A stretch of DNA of 64,000 bases from Candidatus Phyllobacterium onerii. GTDB lineage: Bacteria > Pseudomonadota > Alphaproteobacteria > Rhizobiales > Rhizobiaceae. The notes under the pieces are model-generated. The model saw only the letters and a list, made by a program, of their open reading frames with translations, did not search any database and was not told the origin of the DNA. Shown here piece after piece: positions 26,882 through 36,178 of this stretch (the stretch's first letter is position 1; every line of letters starts with the position of its first letter). The stretch spans positions 62,001 through 126,000 of the forward strand of contig NZ_JAQMHX010000008.1 of the NCBI RefSeq assembly GCF_028331445.1, given 5' to 3'. The position numbers and the translations under genes are program-made.

Positions 26882-27130
26882 TTAGCAGGCGGCCCCTTGG
26901 CACACCTTGCTCAAAAGGTCCGTGCTGCCTTTCAGCGGCTGCGCCGAGACGAAAGCTGGTAACGGACGGCGCCATTCGCTGACTTTCTCATCGCTAAAAT
27001 TTTTGGTCGCCACGGTCGTCATAAGGAGCTCGAGCTCTTTTCGGCTGACGCGATCGGCACGCATGACAGCGTTGATCAGCGGGTCCGAAAGGACTTGTGA
27101 CTGTGTGAGGTCGGAATAAAACTGGGACAT
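26882..27130 (-). CDS. Small protein of unknown function (82 aa), divergent from a TetR gene
   Basis: The AAGGAGA ribosome site, the dedicated terminator and the divergent promoter shared with the TetR gene support a real gene. The protein is hydrophilic, without a signal peptide or membrane segment, and ends with two Cys residues (VCQGAAC). I recognise no family. Two TetR-type operators lie about 110 and 135 bases upstream of its start, so it may be controlled by the neighbouring TetR protein together with the dienelactone hydrolase. Confidence 0.72.
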   Translation of the reverse strand: MSQFYSDLTQSQVLSDPLINAVMRADRVSRKELELLMTTVATKNFSDEKVSEWRRPLPAFVSAQPLKGSTDLLSKVCQGAAC

Positions 27131-27239
27131 ATTGGTCTCCTTTTCGATGACCAGTAAAACTGTATTGGATCAAAATTAGGGCGTTGGAGGTTACGGGCAG
27201 GGTGGCAAACGAGTGAATTGACTTTGGCATTCAATGTGT

Positions 27240-27280
27240 GTTACCGGTCAGTAACGTCCCAATAGTTACTAAGCGGTAAC
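27240..27280. promoter_or_regulatory. Pair of 16-bp operators upstream of the TetR gene
   Basis: GTTACCGGTCAGTAAC at 27240-27255 and GTTACTAAGCGGTAAC at 27265-27280. The second, read on the other strand, is GTTACCGCTTAGTAAC, so both are the same element in opposite orientation with centres 25 bases apart. The second ends four bases before the TetR start codon, which suits tight autorepression. Confidence 0.75.
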
Positions 27281-27284
27281 ATCA

Positions 27285-27902
27285 ATGTCAAGTGCCCCTT
27301 CGAAAACAATAGCAGATAATTCTGACAAGCTCGTGACCACACTGGAACGTCCTCGTGAGAGGATCGTGAAGAGCGCCATAGAGCTGTTCCGCCAGCATGG
27401 GATCAAGGGTATCGGTGTCGATGCTATTGCCGAGGCTGCCGGCTCCAACAAGATGACCCTCTATCGCCACTTTGGCTGCAAGGACGATCTGGTTTGCGAG
27501 TGCCTGAAGCAGGTCTCGAGCGAAAAGGAACGTATCTGGGTCGATCTGGAAGACGCCTATCCCGGTGAGCCGGCCAGGCAGTTGCGGGGTTGGGTCGATG
27601 AAGCTGCCCAACGAATCTTCAATGATTTGCGCGGCTGCGATCTCGTCAATGCAGCGGTTGAACTGAAAGAAGCCGGCCATCCGGCTCAAAAAGTCATCAT
27701 GGACGCTAAAAAAGCGCATGTGCAGCATTTGGTCGAGCTTTGCCGCAGGGCGGGCGTTCAGCAGTACGAACAACTCGCGCAGGCGCTCGTACTCCTCGTC
27801 GAAGGCGCGCGTGTCTGTGGTCAGAGCATCGGTATCGAAGGCCCGCAACAACGGCTGAAGCAGACCTGCGAAGCCTTGATCGATGCATTTTCCAAACACT
27901 GA
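27285..27902 (+). CDS. TetR/AcrR-family transcriptional regulator
   Basis: 205 aa. The helix-turn-helix is at about residues 27-73 (IVKSAIELFRQHGIKGIGVDAIAEAA, then NKMTLYRHFGCKDDLV written in two parts). The ligand-binding half has no recognisable specificity. No convincing Shine-Dalgarno sequence precedes the ATG; operator DNA lies there instead, so a leaderless or very short-leader mRNA is possible. The likely targets are itself, the divergent 82-aa gene and perhaps the downstream dienelactone hydrolase. Confidence 0.9.
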   Translation: MSSAPSKTIADNSDKLVTTLERPRERIVKSAIELFRQHGIKGIGVDAIAEAAGSNKMTLYRHFGCKDDLVCECLKQVSSEKERIWVDLEDAYPGEPARQLRGWVDEAAQRIFNDLRGCDLVNAAVELKEAGHPAQKVIMDAKKAHVQHLVELCRRAGVQQYEQLAQALVLLVEGARVCGQSIGIEGPQQRLKQTCEALIDAFSKH

Positions 27903-28041
27903 TAAATGTTTCTGAAAAACAATTCCCTGAATGCGCACCATTCAAGTGATTGTGTTTGTGCCCGGCTGTCGATCATCGATATTGAGGAGCTGGCGCCTGG
28001 TATGAGTAGAGGCGTCTGAACCGAAACGACAGGACAGATCC

Positions 28042-28800
28042 ATGAAACAGAACATTGAAATCAAGACCGCTGATGGCACGGCTAAAGCCGCCATCTTTCG
28101 CGCCGATTCCGCGCCATCAAAGGTCGGCGGCGCCGAGCGCGGTGTGGTGTTCTACATGGATGCGATGGGTCCGAGGCCTGCACTGGATGGCATGGCGCAA
28201 CGCCTGGCAGATTTCGGCTACGTGGTTCTTCTGCCGGACTTGTTCTATCGGTTCGGAGCCTATGGTCCTTTTACCGGAACGTCCTTTTCCGACGAAACCG
28301 CCAAGGCACAGATCATGACCATGGTGCGCGGCACCACCCAGGAAATGACCAAGCGCGATACGGCGTCGTTTCTCGATACGTTGGCGGCAGCCGGCGCAAC
28401 CGGTCCCGTCGGCGCCGTCGGTTATTGCATGGGCGGCGGACGAGCCGTTACCGCTGCGGGTGCCTTTCCGGACAGGGTCGCGGCAGCGGCGAGCTTTCAT
28501 GGCGGCAATCTTGCCATTGACGCTGAAGACAGCCCGCATCGTTTGGCAGGCGGCATCAAAGGCCGCGTCTATGTGGGCGTGGCAGGGGTTGATGGCAGCT
28601 TTCCACCTGAGCAATCGGCGCGCCTCGCCGAAGCGTTAAGGACCGCCGAAGTCGACCACATCATCGAGAATTATGTAGGCATGGCCCATGGCTGGGCGGT
28701 GCCGGATCACGGCGTTTACAACGCGGTCGGCGGTGAGAGGCACTGGAAGCGGCTGAAGACATTCTTCAATGAGGCCTTGAGCCACGACAATTTGCGATAG
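28042..28800 (+). CDS. Dienelactone hydrolase family protein
   Basis: 252-aa alpha/beta hydrolase with the family's Cys-Asp-His triad: C129 in GYCMGGG, D184 in GVDGSFPPE and H216 in GMAHGW. Dienelactone hydrolases open lactones in chloroaromatic catabolism, but most members are broad carboxylesterases with unknown substrates, and no aromatic ring-cleavage genes are nearby. An AGGACAG site precedes the ATG. It follows the TetR gene by 139 bases and may be in its transcript. Confidence 0.9.
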   Translation: MKQNIEIKTADGTAKAAIFRADSAPSKVGGAERGVVFYMDAMGPRPALDGMAQRLADFGYVVLLPDLFYRFGAYGPFTGTSFSDETAKAQIMTMVRGTTQEMTKRDTASFLDTLAAAGATGPVGAVGYCMGGGRAVTAAGAFPDRVAAAASFHGGNLAIDAEDSPHRLAGGIKGRVYVGVAGVDGSFPPEQSARLAEALRTAEVDHIIENYVGMAHGWAVPDHGVYNAVGGERHWKRLKTFFNEALSHDNLR

Positions 28801-28809
28801 TTCAGTGTT

Positions 28810-28845
28810 TGGAAGCGCCCTGATGCCGGGCGCTCCCAAATTTTG
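28810..28845. terminator. Bidirectional terminator between convergent genes
   Basis: Stem AGCGCCC (28814-28820) with GGGCGCT (28828-28834), extended by flanking pairs (TTTGG on one side, CCAAA on the other), followed by AAATTTT. It lies between the dienelactone hydrolase and the sugar-binding protein gene. Confidence 0.75.
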
Positions 28846-28848
28846 GAC

Positions 28849-29838
28849 TTACTTCTGGATGCAGGTCGCAACCGTATCCTTGGTGCATTCGTCGAGACCA
28901 GTGAAGACCGGATCTTCAACGGGCTTGCCTTCGATCAGATTGATCATGACGGAAGGCGCCTTGTAACCCATTTCGAAAGGCCGCTGACCAACGAGTGCGG
29001 TAACCAGGCCTTCGCCGGCAATTGCTACTTCGTCGCCGATTGTATCGGCGGCGCCGATGACGAACTCATTGCTGGCGATCTTTTCCTTGTAGGGACCAAA
29101 CAGATCACGGTAAGGCTGTGGTGCGCCGAACAGCGGCCAGCCGCCCATGATCCCGAAGGCGTCGAGCTTCGGATTGGCTGCAAGGATGTCGGTCATTGCC
29201 TGAACGCCCTTGGCGCCGTCGTCATTGGTGAAGACAGGGCAACCCGCAACTTCCGTCCAGCCGCCTTCGCCCTTGAGCGCTGCCAGGCCCTTTTGACCGG
29301 TCAGGGCATCGCGCATGCCTTGAGCCCGGCGAAGGATGTTGTCGGCGCCCGTATTGCCTTCGATCGTGCAGATCGTACCGCCTTTTGGCTTGCCCTTCTT
29401 GATATATTCGCCGATCTTGAAGCCCATCAGATAGTTGTCTGTGCCGAGATAGGTCTTGCGCAAGGCAGCGTCTTCAGCGGCGAGATCAGCGTCGAGCGTC
29501 ATTACTGGAACCGATGGATTGGCCGTCTTGATCGTCTGGGCAATCAGCTTGGCGTTCGACGGCGAGATCGCGATAGCCGCCGTGTCGGCCTTGCCGAGCA
29601 TATCCTGGACGATCTGCGCTTCGCCAGCTTCATCCGATGTCGATGCGGGGCCGGTGTAGAAGCATTCATATTCCGAGCTCGCGTTCTCGCTGTTCCACTT
29701 CTGGCAACCTTGATTGATTGCCTCGAAAAACGGATTGTCGAGACCTTTAACGACGATGACGACCTGTTTTTTTGCCAGAGCAGGTCCCGCACCAAGTGCA
29801 AGAGCGGCCGCGGCGACTAACAATAGTGACTTTCTCAT
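28849..29838 (-). CDS. Sugar ABC transporter substrate-binding protein (periplasmic, Frc/Rbs type)
   Basis: 329 aa; residues 1-22 are a signal peptide (cleavage after Ala-Leu-Ala). The mature protein begins KKQVVIVVKGLDNPFFEAIN, the usual first lobe of type I sugar-binding proteins, and has the hinge segment TICTIEGNTGADN. Mature Cys residues at several positions could form disulfides. AAGGGAGGAATAA precedes the ATG. The ATPase and permease genes are transcribed divergently from 30224. It probably binds a pentose, hexose or sugar alcohol; which is not readable. Confidence 0.92.
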   Translation of the reverse strand: MRKSLLLVAAAALALGAGPALAKKQVVIVVKGLDNPFFEAINQGCQKWNSENASSEYECFYTGPASTSDEAGEAQIVQDMLGKADTAAIAISPSNAKLIAQTIKTANPSVPVMTLDADLAAEDAALRKTYLGTDNYLMGFKIGEYIKKGKPKGGTICTIEGNTGADNILRRAQGMRDALTGQKGLAALKGEGGWTEVAGCPVFTNDDGAKGVQAMTDILAANPKLDAFGIMGGWPLFGAPQPYRDLFGPYKEKIASNEFVIGAADTIGDEVAIAGEGLVTALVGQRPFEMGYKAPSVMINLIEGKPVEDPVFTGLDECTKDTVATCIQK

Positions 29839-30223
29839 TTATTCCTCCCTTGGAAACAAACGGACATGAAATGCCCGCCATTCAGTCTTCTACCGTTGAT
29901 AGGTGCGCAATGGCCGGTGTTGAAACCTGCAGATTTTGAGTCCCCTCCGAACTTTATCCGCTGCGCCACGGACAAATACATTCCTCCGATCGCCAGCTAA
30001 TATTGGCAAAGTTCACCCGTCAATGGGTATTTGTCATATAAAACGACTTTTCATCGCTATGGTGACCGGATTCAGCGGAAAGCCGATTGACGCCCTGCGC
30101 GGCGTTTGCGTAAATGCCCGTCACGGCTCTTCCTGGGAGGGGAGGGCGGGATCGCAAAAAAGCCTCGTGTTTCAATGAGAACACGGGTAGCGCGAGCAAA
30201 CATGCACGGGAGGCATACGGCTG
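29839..30223. other. 385-base divergent promoter region of the sugar transporter
   Basis: Lies between the binding-protein gene (minus) and the ATPase gene (plus). No credible ORF was found. It must carry both promoters, but I could not pick out a regulator site. Confidence 0.5.
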
Positions 30224-30967
30224 GTGGCAGTTCTGGAACTCACCAACATTTCAAAACATTTCGGCGCCATCCAGGCGGTCAACGATGTTTCATTCTCCAT
30301 CGAGGCGGGCGAAGTCGTTGGCCTCATGGGCGACAATGGCGCGGGTAAATCGACGCTCGTCAAAATGATCGCCGGCAATTTCAGCCCGAGCCATGGCACC
30401 ATGCGCATGGATGGTGCCGAGCTTGTCCTCAACAAGCCGGTCGAAGCGCGCCGTCACGGCATCGAGATCGTTCACCAGGATCTGGCGCTCTGCGATAATC
30501 TCACCGCAGCGGCAAATGTGTTCCTTGGTCGCGAGATTCGCCGCGGCGTCGGGCCTTTCCGCATTCTCGACTACGCGTCGATGTACAAGCGTGCAGGCCA
30601 GATTTTCGCCGAGCTGAAATCCGAAACCCGCCCTCGTGATCTCGTCAAGCAGATGTCCGGCGGGCAGCGGCAGGCGGTAGCGATTGCGAGGACGAGGCTC
30701 TCCGAGGCAAAGATCGTGCTCATGGACGAACCGACGGCGGCAATTTCCGTGCGTCAGGTTGCCGAGGTGCTGAATTTGATTCGCCACCTGCGCGATCAGG
30801 GCATTGCCGTTGTGCTCATCAGCCACCGCATGCCGGATGTTTTCGATGTTGCCGACCGGGTCATTGTGATGCGCCGCGGGCGCAAGGTTGCAGACAAGCG
30901 GATTGCGGCGAGTTCGCCTGAAGAAGTCACCGGCCTCATCACCGGTGCCATCGAACAAGTTGCGTAG
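30224..30967 (+). CDS. Sugar ABC transporter ATP-binding protein, single-domain (FrcA-like)
   Basis: 247 aa with Walker A GDNGAGKST, signature MSGGQRQAVAIAR and Walker B IVLMDEPTAAI. Ribose- and xylose-type systems normally use a fused double ATPase of about 500 aa; this single-domain form matches the FrcA branch found in rhizobia, so it would act as a homodimer. Translation starts at a GTG with GGGAGG about ten bases upstream. It is followed by the permease after 42 bases. Confidence 0.92.
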   Translation: MAVLELTNISKHFGAIQAVNDVSFSIEAGEVVGLMGDNGAGKSTLVKMIAGNFSPSHGTMRMDGAELVLNKPVEARRHGIEIVHQDLALCDNLTAAANVFLGREIRRGVGPFRILDYASMYKRAGQIFAELKSETRPRDLVKQMSGGQRQAVAIARTRLSEAKIVLMDEPTAAISVRQVAEVLNLIRHLRDQGIAVVLISHRMPDVFDVADRVIVMRRGRKVADKRIAASSPEEVTGLITGAIEQVA

Positions 30968-31009
30968 CCGGCATGTCGGCGGAATTAATAGATAGATAGA
31001 AGGTCGACT

Positions 31010-32008
31010 ATGGCAATTACACTTGACCAGACCATTGCGCACAAGCAGCAGAGCTGGCTTGCGGAAAAACTGAGCAGCCAGACTTTCTGGGTTCTGGTCG
31101 CCGTCATTCTTGCGTGCATCTTCTTGTCGTTCGCAACGGATTCCTTCGCGACCTCCAAAAACCTCTACAACATCACCCGCAATGTCACTTTCGTCGCGAT
31201 CATTGCGCTCGGCATGACGCTGGTGATCATCACAGGCGGTATTGATCTGTCCGTTGGCTCGGTGCTTTGTCTTTGCAGCATGATTCTCGGCGTCGTCATG
31301 CATGCCGGTTACAGTATCGAAGTCGGTATAGCAGCGTCCATCGCCACGGCCCTCATCATCGGCGCGTGTCACGGTCTGCTGATAGCCTACATAGGCATGC
31401 CGCCATTCGTTGTGACACTCGCGACGCTGTCGATCGCACGCAGTCTGGCCATGGTTGCCTCCGGCAACACGGTTGTATTCCAGTTCGGGCCGGACCACGA
31501 CAAACTCCTGGCACTTGGCGGCGGTGCATGGTTCTTCGGTATCGCAAACCCCGTGGTTTACATGGTCGTGCTGGCCTTGCTTACTGGCTTTATCTTGCGT
31601 TGGACGAGATTCGGACGTTACATCTATGCCATTGGCGGCAATGAGCACGCGGCGGTCCTTACCGGCGTGCCGGTTCGCCAGATCAAGGTGGCGGTCTATA
31701 TGATCTCGTCGCTTTCGGCTGGTATTGCCGGTATCATCCAGACCGGCTGGCTCGGTGCGATCACTACCAATATCGGTACCGGCCTCGAGTTGCAGGTCAT
31801 TGCCGCAGCCGTCATCGGCGGTGCGGCTCTCGCGGGCGGCGTCGGCACGGCCCTCGGGGCTATCGTTGGTGCGGCGTTGATCGAGGTGATCCGCAACAGT
31901 CTTGGATTGCTTGGCATCAATGCCTTCTGGCAAGGTTGTTTCATTGGCGGCGCCATCCTGTTCGCCGTGCTGTTCGACCGGATGCGCAAATTCCGCCAGA
32001 GTGAATGA
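31010..32008 (+). CDS. Sugar ABC transporter permease (RbsC/FrcC-like)
   Basis: 332-aa integral membrane protein with eight or more hydrophobic segments and the family motifs IIALGMTLVIITGGIDLSVG and TGVPVRQIKVAVYMISS. It forms the channel for the sugar delivered by the 28849-29838 binding protein and is driven by the 30224-30967 ATPase. The downstream epimerase gene starts 21 bases later and is surely cotranscribed. Confidence 0.94.
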   Translation: MAITLDQTIAHKQQSWLAEKLSSQTFWVLVAVILACIFLSFATDSFATSKNLYNITRNVTFVAIIALGMTLVIITGGIDLSVGSVLCLCSMILGVVMHAGYSIEVGIAASIATALIIGACHGLLIAYIGMPPFVVTLATLSIARSLAMVASGNTVVFQFGPDHDKLLALGGGAWFFGIANPVVYMVVLALLTGFILRWTRFGRYIYAIGGNEHAAVLTGVPVRQIKVAVYMISSLSAGIAGIIQTGWLGAITTNIGTGLELQVIAAAVIGGAALAGGVGTALGAIVGAALIEVIRNSLGLLGINAFWQGCFIGGAILFAVLFDRMRKFRQSE

Positions 32009-32029
32009 GTTCCTAAGGAGAATGCAAAA

Positions 32030-32926
32030 ATGAAGAAGCGGATCGTATTCACAGGCGGTACCGGTAAGGCCGGCCGTCACGTGGTTCCTTATCTCGTCGA
32101 CAAGGGCTACGAGGTCCTGAACGTCGATCTCGCCCCGCTCGACTATCCCGGCGTCAACACCATCAATGCCGATATCGCCGACAGCGGCCAGATGTTCGAC
32201 GTACTCTCCAGCCACTTTGGTTTCGAGGGTTTCGAGAGTGGCAAAGGTCCCGCCCCGATCGATGCAGTCGTGCATTTTGCAGCGGTGCCGCGCGTGTTGA
32301 TCAAGCCGGACAACGAGACGTTCCGCATCAATACGATCGGGACCTATAATGTCATCGAGGCCGCGGTCAAGCTCGGGATCAAGAAGGTCATCGTCGCATC
32401 GAGCGAGACCACTTATGGCGTCTGCTTTGCCGAAGGCGACAAGGATTTCCATCATTTCCCGCTTGAGGAAGACTACGACACCGACCCGATGGACAGCTAC
32501 GGGCTGTCCAAGGTGCTGAACGAGAAGACCGCGCGTGCCTTTGCCATGCGTTATGGGGCCGATATCTACGCTCTGCGCATCGGCAATGTCATCGAACCGC
32601 ACGAGTACGACCGGTTTCCCGCATTCCTCGCCGATCCGATGTCGCGCAAACGCAATGCCTGGAGCTATATCGATGCGCGCGACCTCGGACAGATCGTCGA
32701 TCTTGCGATCCGCAAGGATGGCCTTGGCTTCGAGGTATTCAATGCCGTAAACGACACGATCACCGCGAAGCTTCCGACGCGGGAATTTCTCGAGAAATAT
32801 TGTCCCGGCGTACCGATCCGGCGCGAGCTCGGTGAATTTGAAGCGCCTCTTTCCAATCGCAAGACGCGCGAGTTGCTTGGTTTCCGCGAGGAGCACGACT
32901 GGCGCAAATATGTGCCGCAGAAGTGA
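32030..32926 (+). CDS. NAD-dependent epimerase/dehydratase (extended SDR)
   Basis: 298 aa. Cofactor motif TGGTGKAG at residues 9-16, an acidic residue at the end of the second strand (NVDLAP), which suggests NAD, and the catalytic YGLSK motif with the preceding Ser region SSETTYG. Such proteins epimerise or oxidise sugars, for example uronate dehydrogenases. Its place at the end of the sugar-uptake operon implies it acts on the imported sugar or a derivative. The 3' end is one base from the convergent DedA gene. Confidence 0.9.
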   Translation: MKKRIVFTGGTGKAGRHVVPYLVDKGYEVLNVDLAPLDYPGVNTINADIADSGQMFDVLSSHFGFEGFESGKGPAPIDAVVHFAAVPRVLIKPDNETFRINTIGTYNVIEAAVKLGIKKVIVASSETTYGVCFAEGDKDFHHFPLEEDYDTDPMDSYGLSKVLNEKTARAFAMRYGADIYALRIGNVIEPHEYDRFPAFLADPMSRKRNAWSYIDARDLGQIVDLAIRKDGLGFEVFNAVNDTITAKLPTREFLEKYCPGVPIRRELGEFEAPLSNRKTRELLGFREEHDWRKYVPQK

Positions 32927-32927
32927 T

Positions 32928-33485
32928 CTAGCGCCAGTACTCGTGGAATAGTCCGCCGAAATAGTAGGGACCAAAGCTCCAGACGGCCGCCCATAGAGCG
33001 GCCCCAAGGAGGTTGGCGAGGAAGAAACTGTGCCACGGCATCCCGACCGAGCCGGCAACCAATCCATTCAACTGCCGCAGCACAACGACAAAGCGTGCGC
33101 CGACAACGATGATCGGTCCGCGGTGCCGGAAAAGGTCTTCCAGCTTTTCCAGACGCTCGGGGGTGAGTTTGACGAGCCAGCCATATCGCTTCAGCAGGGG
33201 TCGCCCGCCAAAGTGGCCGATAGCATAGCCGGTGCCGTCGCCGAGCACGGCGGCAACCCAGACGGTGAAAAACAGGTCGGTTACGGAGAGATCACCACGC
33301 ACCGCGAGAAGCGACGATGCGACAAGCGCACTTTCGCCAGGAAGCGGAGCGCCGAAGGATTCCAGGTATATGATGACGAAGATCGCATAGAGCCCATATT
33401 GCTGGATGTACGGTTCCAGGAATGTAATGCCGGTGTGCAGGAATTCCACGGCTTTGCTTTCTGTTGACGCATTGCAGGACGCCAT
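32928..33485 (-). CDS. DedA-family (SNARE-associated) membrane protein
   Basis: 185 aa with four to five hydrophobic segments and the family motifs FGAPLPGES, GYAIGHFGGR and ARFVVVLRQLNGLVAGSVGM. DedA proteins sit in the inner membrane and support lipid-carrier recycling and proton-motive-force homeostasis in characterised members. ATG 33485 is used; a GTG 12 bases upstream is also in frame, and neither has a strong ribosome site. Confidence 0.88.
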   Translation of the reverse strand: MASCNASTESKAVEFLHTGITFLEPYIQQYGLYAIFVIIYLESFGAPLPGESALVASSLLAVRGDLSVTDLFFTVWVAAVLGDGTGYAIGHFGGRPLLKRYGWLVKLTPERLEKLEDLFRHRGPIIVVGARFVVVLRQLNGLVAGSVGMPWHSFFLANLLGAALWAAVWSFGPYYFGGLFHEYWR

Positions 33486-33548
33486 ACCTATTGGCACGAA
33501 ATTATTATGATTCTCAACGTATGCGGGATATTTGGTCGTGCTGAACGT

Positions 33549-34448
33549 TCAAGTCATGGCATTTTTCGATGCCACCTCCTGCGCCACCCAATCGAGAAAC
33601 ACCCGAACGCGTGGTGAAAGTTGACGATTACGGGGGTAGAGCAGGGAGACCGGCATCGGACGTGGAGGACAATCGGGCAGAAGCTGGACAAGCGCTCCTC
33701 GTGCAAGATCGTCAGCGGCATGGAAGCGGGGCACCTGAACGAGACCGAGCCCCAGTCGTGCGGTTGCAAGATAGCTCTCTGTGCCCGTCACGGAAATCGT
33801 CGTTGGCAGCGTCACATTTTCCAATCGTTCGCCGATCATGAAATCCAATGGCCGCACGACACCCGTCGTCAGTGACCGGAGCCCGATCATGCGATGGCCG
33901 TCCAGCGCATCCCAACTTGCCGGCGTGCCGAAACGGTCGAGGTAGGCGGGCGCGGCGCATGTCAATCGTTCCAGCGTCGCGACGCGCCGGGCAATCATGT
34001 CGCTGTCCGGCAGGATACCGAACCGCAGCACGCAGTCTACGCCCTCGCGGATAAGGTCGATCCACCGCTCGCCTTCGCTCATGCTGATTTCAATATCGGG
34101 ATATTTCTCGAAAAAGGTCGGCAGACCCGGCAACAGGAAGTAGCGCGCCAGCGTGCCCTGAACCTCGACACGCAGCAATCCCTTGGGCCTTGCCGCGCCG
34201 AATGCCCCTTCCGCATCCTCGAGATCGGCGATGATCGAGACGCACCGCCGGTGGTGGGCCTCGCCGTCAAGGGTCGGACTGACCTGGCGTGTCGTGCGTT
34301 CGAGCAGGCGCACACCGAGCCGCGCTTCCAGCTGTTTCACCGCATCGGTCACGGTCGAGCGTGGCAGGCCAAGATCGTTGGCGGCGAGCGTGAAACTGCG
34401 CCGTTCGACGACCCGGACGAAGACGCGCATCGCTTCAAATCTGTCCAT
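33549..34448 (-). CDS. LysR-family transcriptional regulator
   Basis: 299 aa: winged helix-turn-helix at residues 1-60 (FVRVVERRSFTLAANDLGLP, RSTVTDAVKQLEARLGVRLL) followed by the LysR co-inducer-binding domain. It resembles the subgroup that controls divergently encoded oxidoreductases. It is transcribed away from the SDR gene at 34621, its likely target. No metabolic ligand can be proposed. Confidence 0.93.
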   Translation of the reverse strand: MDRFEAMRVFVRVVERRSFTLAANDLGLPRSTVTDAVKQLEARLGVRLLERTTRQVSPTLDGEAHHRRCVSIIADLEDAEGAFGAARPKGLLRVEVQGTLARYFLLPGLPTFFEKYPDIEISMSEGERWIDLIREGVDCVLRFGILPDSDMIARRVATLERLTCAAPAYLDRFGTPASWDALDGHRMIGLRSLTTGVVRPLDFMIGERLENVTLPTTISVTGTESYLATARLGLGLVQVPRFHAADDLARGALVQLLPDCPPRPMPVSLLYPRNRQLSPRVRVFLDWVAQEVASKNAMT

Positions 34449-34512
34449 TTGGATGTTCCGGTTACTGGATCAGGCGTGATTGCATCATGAAATGCCGGTG
34501 TTGGCTTTGCAA

Positions 34513-34563
34513 GATAATTGTTCGTATTTTTCGGATAGTGATACCAGAGAACGCACGATTATC
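34513..34563. promoter_or_regulatory. Inverted repeat in the LysR/SDR divergent promoter
   Basis: GATAATTGTTCG (34513-34524) and the reverse complement of CGCACGATTATC (34552-34563, read as GATAATCGTGCG) agree at 10 of 12 positions, 39 bases apart. They lie between the LysR start (34448) and the SDR start (34621), where a LysR tetramer would bind. Assignment is tentative. Confidence 0.4.
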
Positions 34564-34620
34564 CGCAAATAAAAGAGGCCTATTCTCTCGTCATTATCCA
34601 GTTCATCAAGGAGCAAGATC

Positions 34621-35361
34621 ATGACACAACAGACAAACAAGGTAGCAATCGTTACCGGAGCATCTCGCGGTATCGGCGCAGCAATTGCAGAACGACTGGC
34701 CAGTGATGGCTTTACCGTAATCGTCAATTATGCCGGTAGTGCCAAAGAGGCTCAGGATCTGGTTGACAAGATCGAAGCAGGCGGTGGCAAGGCAGTGACT
34801 GCACAAGCGAATGTCGCTGATGCGGCAGCAGTGCGGCGCATGTTCGATTCCGCTGAAGCAGCGTTCGGCGGTGTAGACGTTTTGATCAACAATGCCGGCG
34901 TCCTGAAGATGATGCCGCTGGCAGATACGAGCGATGAAGAATTCGATCGCCACTTCGCCATCAACACCAAGGGAACTTTCAACACGTTACGTGAAGCTGC
35001 CAAGCGTTTGAGGGATGGTGGAAGGATCGTCAACTTTTCGTCGACGAGCCTTCGTCTCAAGATGCCAGGCTATGCTTTGTACAATGCCACCAAAGCAGCG
35101 GTCGAAGCCTTCACGCATGTGTTTTCAAAAGAGCTTCGTGGCAGGAACATCACGGTCAACGCGGTAGCTCCCGGGCCGATCGCCACCGACCTCTACCTCA
35201 AGGGCAAAAGCGAGGAAGTGATTGCGATGGCTGCCAAGGCGCCGCCGCTCGAACGCCTTGGTCAGCCCAGTGATATCGTCGGTGTGGTCTCGTTCCTCGT
35301 CGGACCTGACGGTGGCTGGGTCAATGGCCAGATACTGCGTGCCAATGGCGGCGTCGCCTGA
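34621..35361 (+). CDS. Short-chain dehydrogenase/reductase
   Basis: 246 aa with cofactor motif TGASRGIGAA, NNAG, the catalytic Ser in NFSSTS and Tyr/Lys in YALYNATKAAV, and the terminal GQILRANGGVA. It resembles 3-oxoacyl-ACP-reductase-like SDRs of unassigned substrate. AAGGAG lies about nine bases before the ATG. Divergent from the LysR gene, which probably regulates it. Confidence 0.92.
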   Translation: MTQQTNKVAIVTGASRGIGAAIAERLASDGFTVIVNYAGSAKEAQDLVDKIEAGGGKAVTAQANVADAAAVRRMFDSAEAAFGGVDVLINNAGVLKMMPLADTSDEEFDRHFAINTKGTFNTLREAAKRLRDGGRIVNFSSTSLRLKMPGYALYNATKAAVEAFTHVFSKELRGRNITVNAVAPGPIATDLYLKGKSEEVIAMAAKAPPLERLGQPSDIVGVVSFLVGPDGGWVNGQILRANGGVA

Positions 35362-35415
35362 TTTCGGCGATCAGGCCGGGGGTTGATCCTCGGCTCTTAT
35401 CGCGCATCGGCAGGC

Positions 35416-36144
35416 TCAATGCCGCAGAATCTTGCTCAGGAACGCGCGGCTTCGATCGGTCTTGGGATCGGAGAAAAACTCGTCCGGCGTGCCAGTTTCG
35501 ACGACTGCTCCCGCATCCATGAACACGACCCGCTGCGCCACTTTGCGGGCAAAACCCATCTCATGCGTCACCACCATCATGGTCATGCCCTCTTCGGCGA
35601 CGCCAACCATCACGTCCAGTACCTCACTGATCATCTCGGGATCGAGGGCTGATGTGGGCTCGTCGAAGAGCATGATTTTCGGGCGCATGCACAGGCAACG
35701 AGCGATGGCGACCCGCTGCTGCTGACCACCGGACAGCTCGGAAGGATAGGCATTGAACTTATCGCCGAGCCCGACTTTCGCCAGCATCTCGCGGCCCGAC
35801 GCCTCGGCCTCGCCGCGCGGAATTTTCCGCACGTGGATCGGTGCAAGCGTGACGTTTTCAAGCGCCGTCTTGTGCGGATAGAGATTGAAAGCCTGGAAGA
35901 CAAAGCCGATCTCGGTACGCAGTTCGGTCATGTTGGTGGCGCGGTCGCCGAGACGCTGTCCGTCGACGACAAGGTCGCCGTCCTTGATCGTCTCAAGGCC
36001 ATTGATGCAGCGGATCAGCGTGCTCTTGCCCGAACCGCTTGGGCCGCACACGACGACGACTTCACGCGGCTCAACACTGAGCGTGATGTCCTTGAGAACA
36101 TGAAGCGCGCCGAACCATTTGTTGACGCCGCGAAACTCGATCAT
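35416..36144 (-). CDS. Polar amino-acid ABC transporter ATP-binding protein (GlnQ-like)
   Basis: 242 aa with Walker [10 protein letters not shown], signature [13 protein letters not shown], Walker [15 protein letters not shown] and switch His VVTHEMGFA. Last gene of the operon Lrp-binding protein-permease-permease-ATPase. The pseudogene at 17376 is a decayed fragment of the same family, though not close enough to be a recent copy of this gene. Confidence 0.95.
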   Translation of the reverse strand: MIEFRGVNKWFGALHVLKDITLSVEPREVVVVCGPSGSGKSTLIRCINGLETIKDGDLVVDGQRLGDRATNMTELRTEIGFVFQAFNLYPHKTALENVTLAPIHVRKIPRGEAEASGREMLAKVGLGDKFNAYPSELSGGQQQRVAIARCLCMRPKIMLFDEPTSALDPEMISEVLDVMVGVAEEGMTMMVVTHEMGFARKVAQRVVFMDAGAVVETGTPDEFFSDPKTDRSRAFLSKILRH

Positions 36145-36178
36145 ATCTGGCTGCCTTCGTTAATGGGACGGAAATGCG

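Noticed and set aside
30290-33067. Open frame of 925 codons on the minus strand
   Set aside because: It lies antisense to three well-supported genes (sugar ATPase, permease, epimerase). The protein is rich in Arg, His and Asp with no domain, as expected when GC-biased codons are read on the opposite strand.
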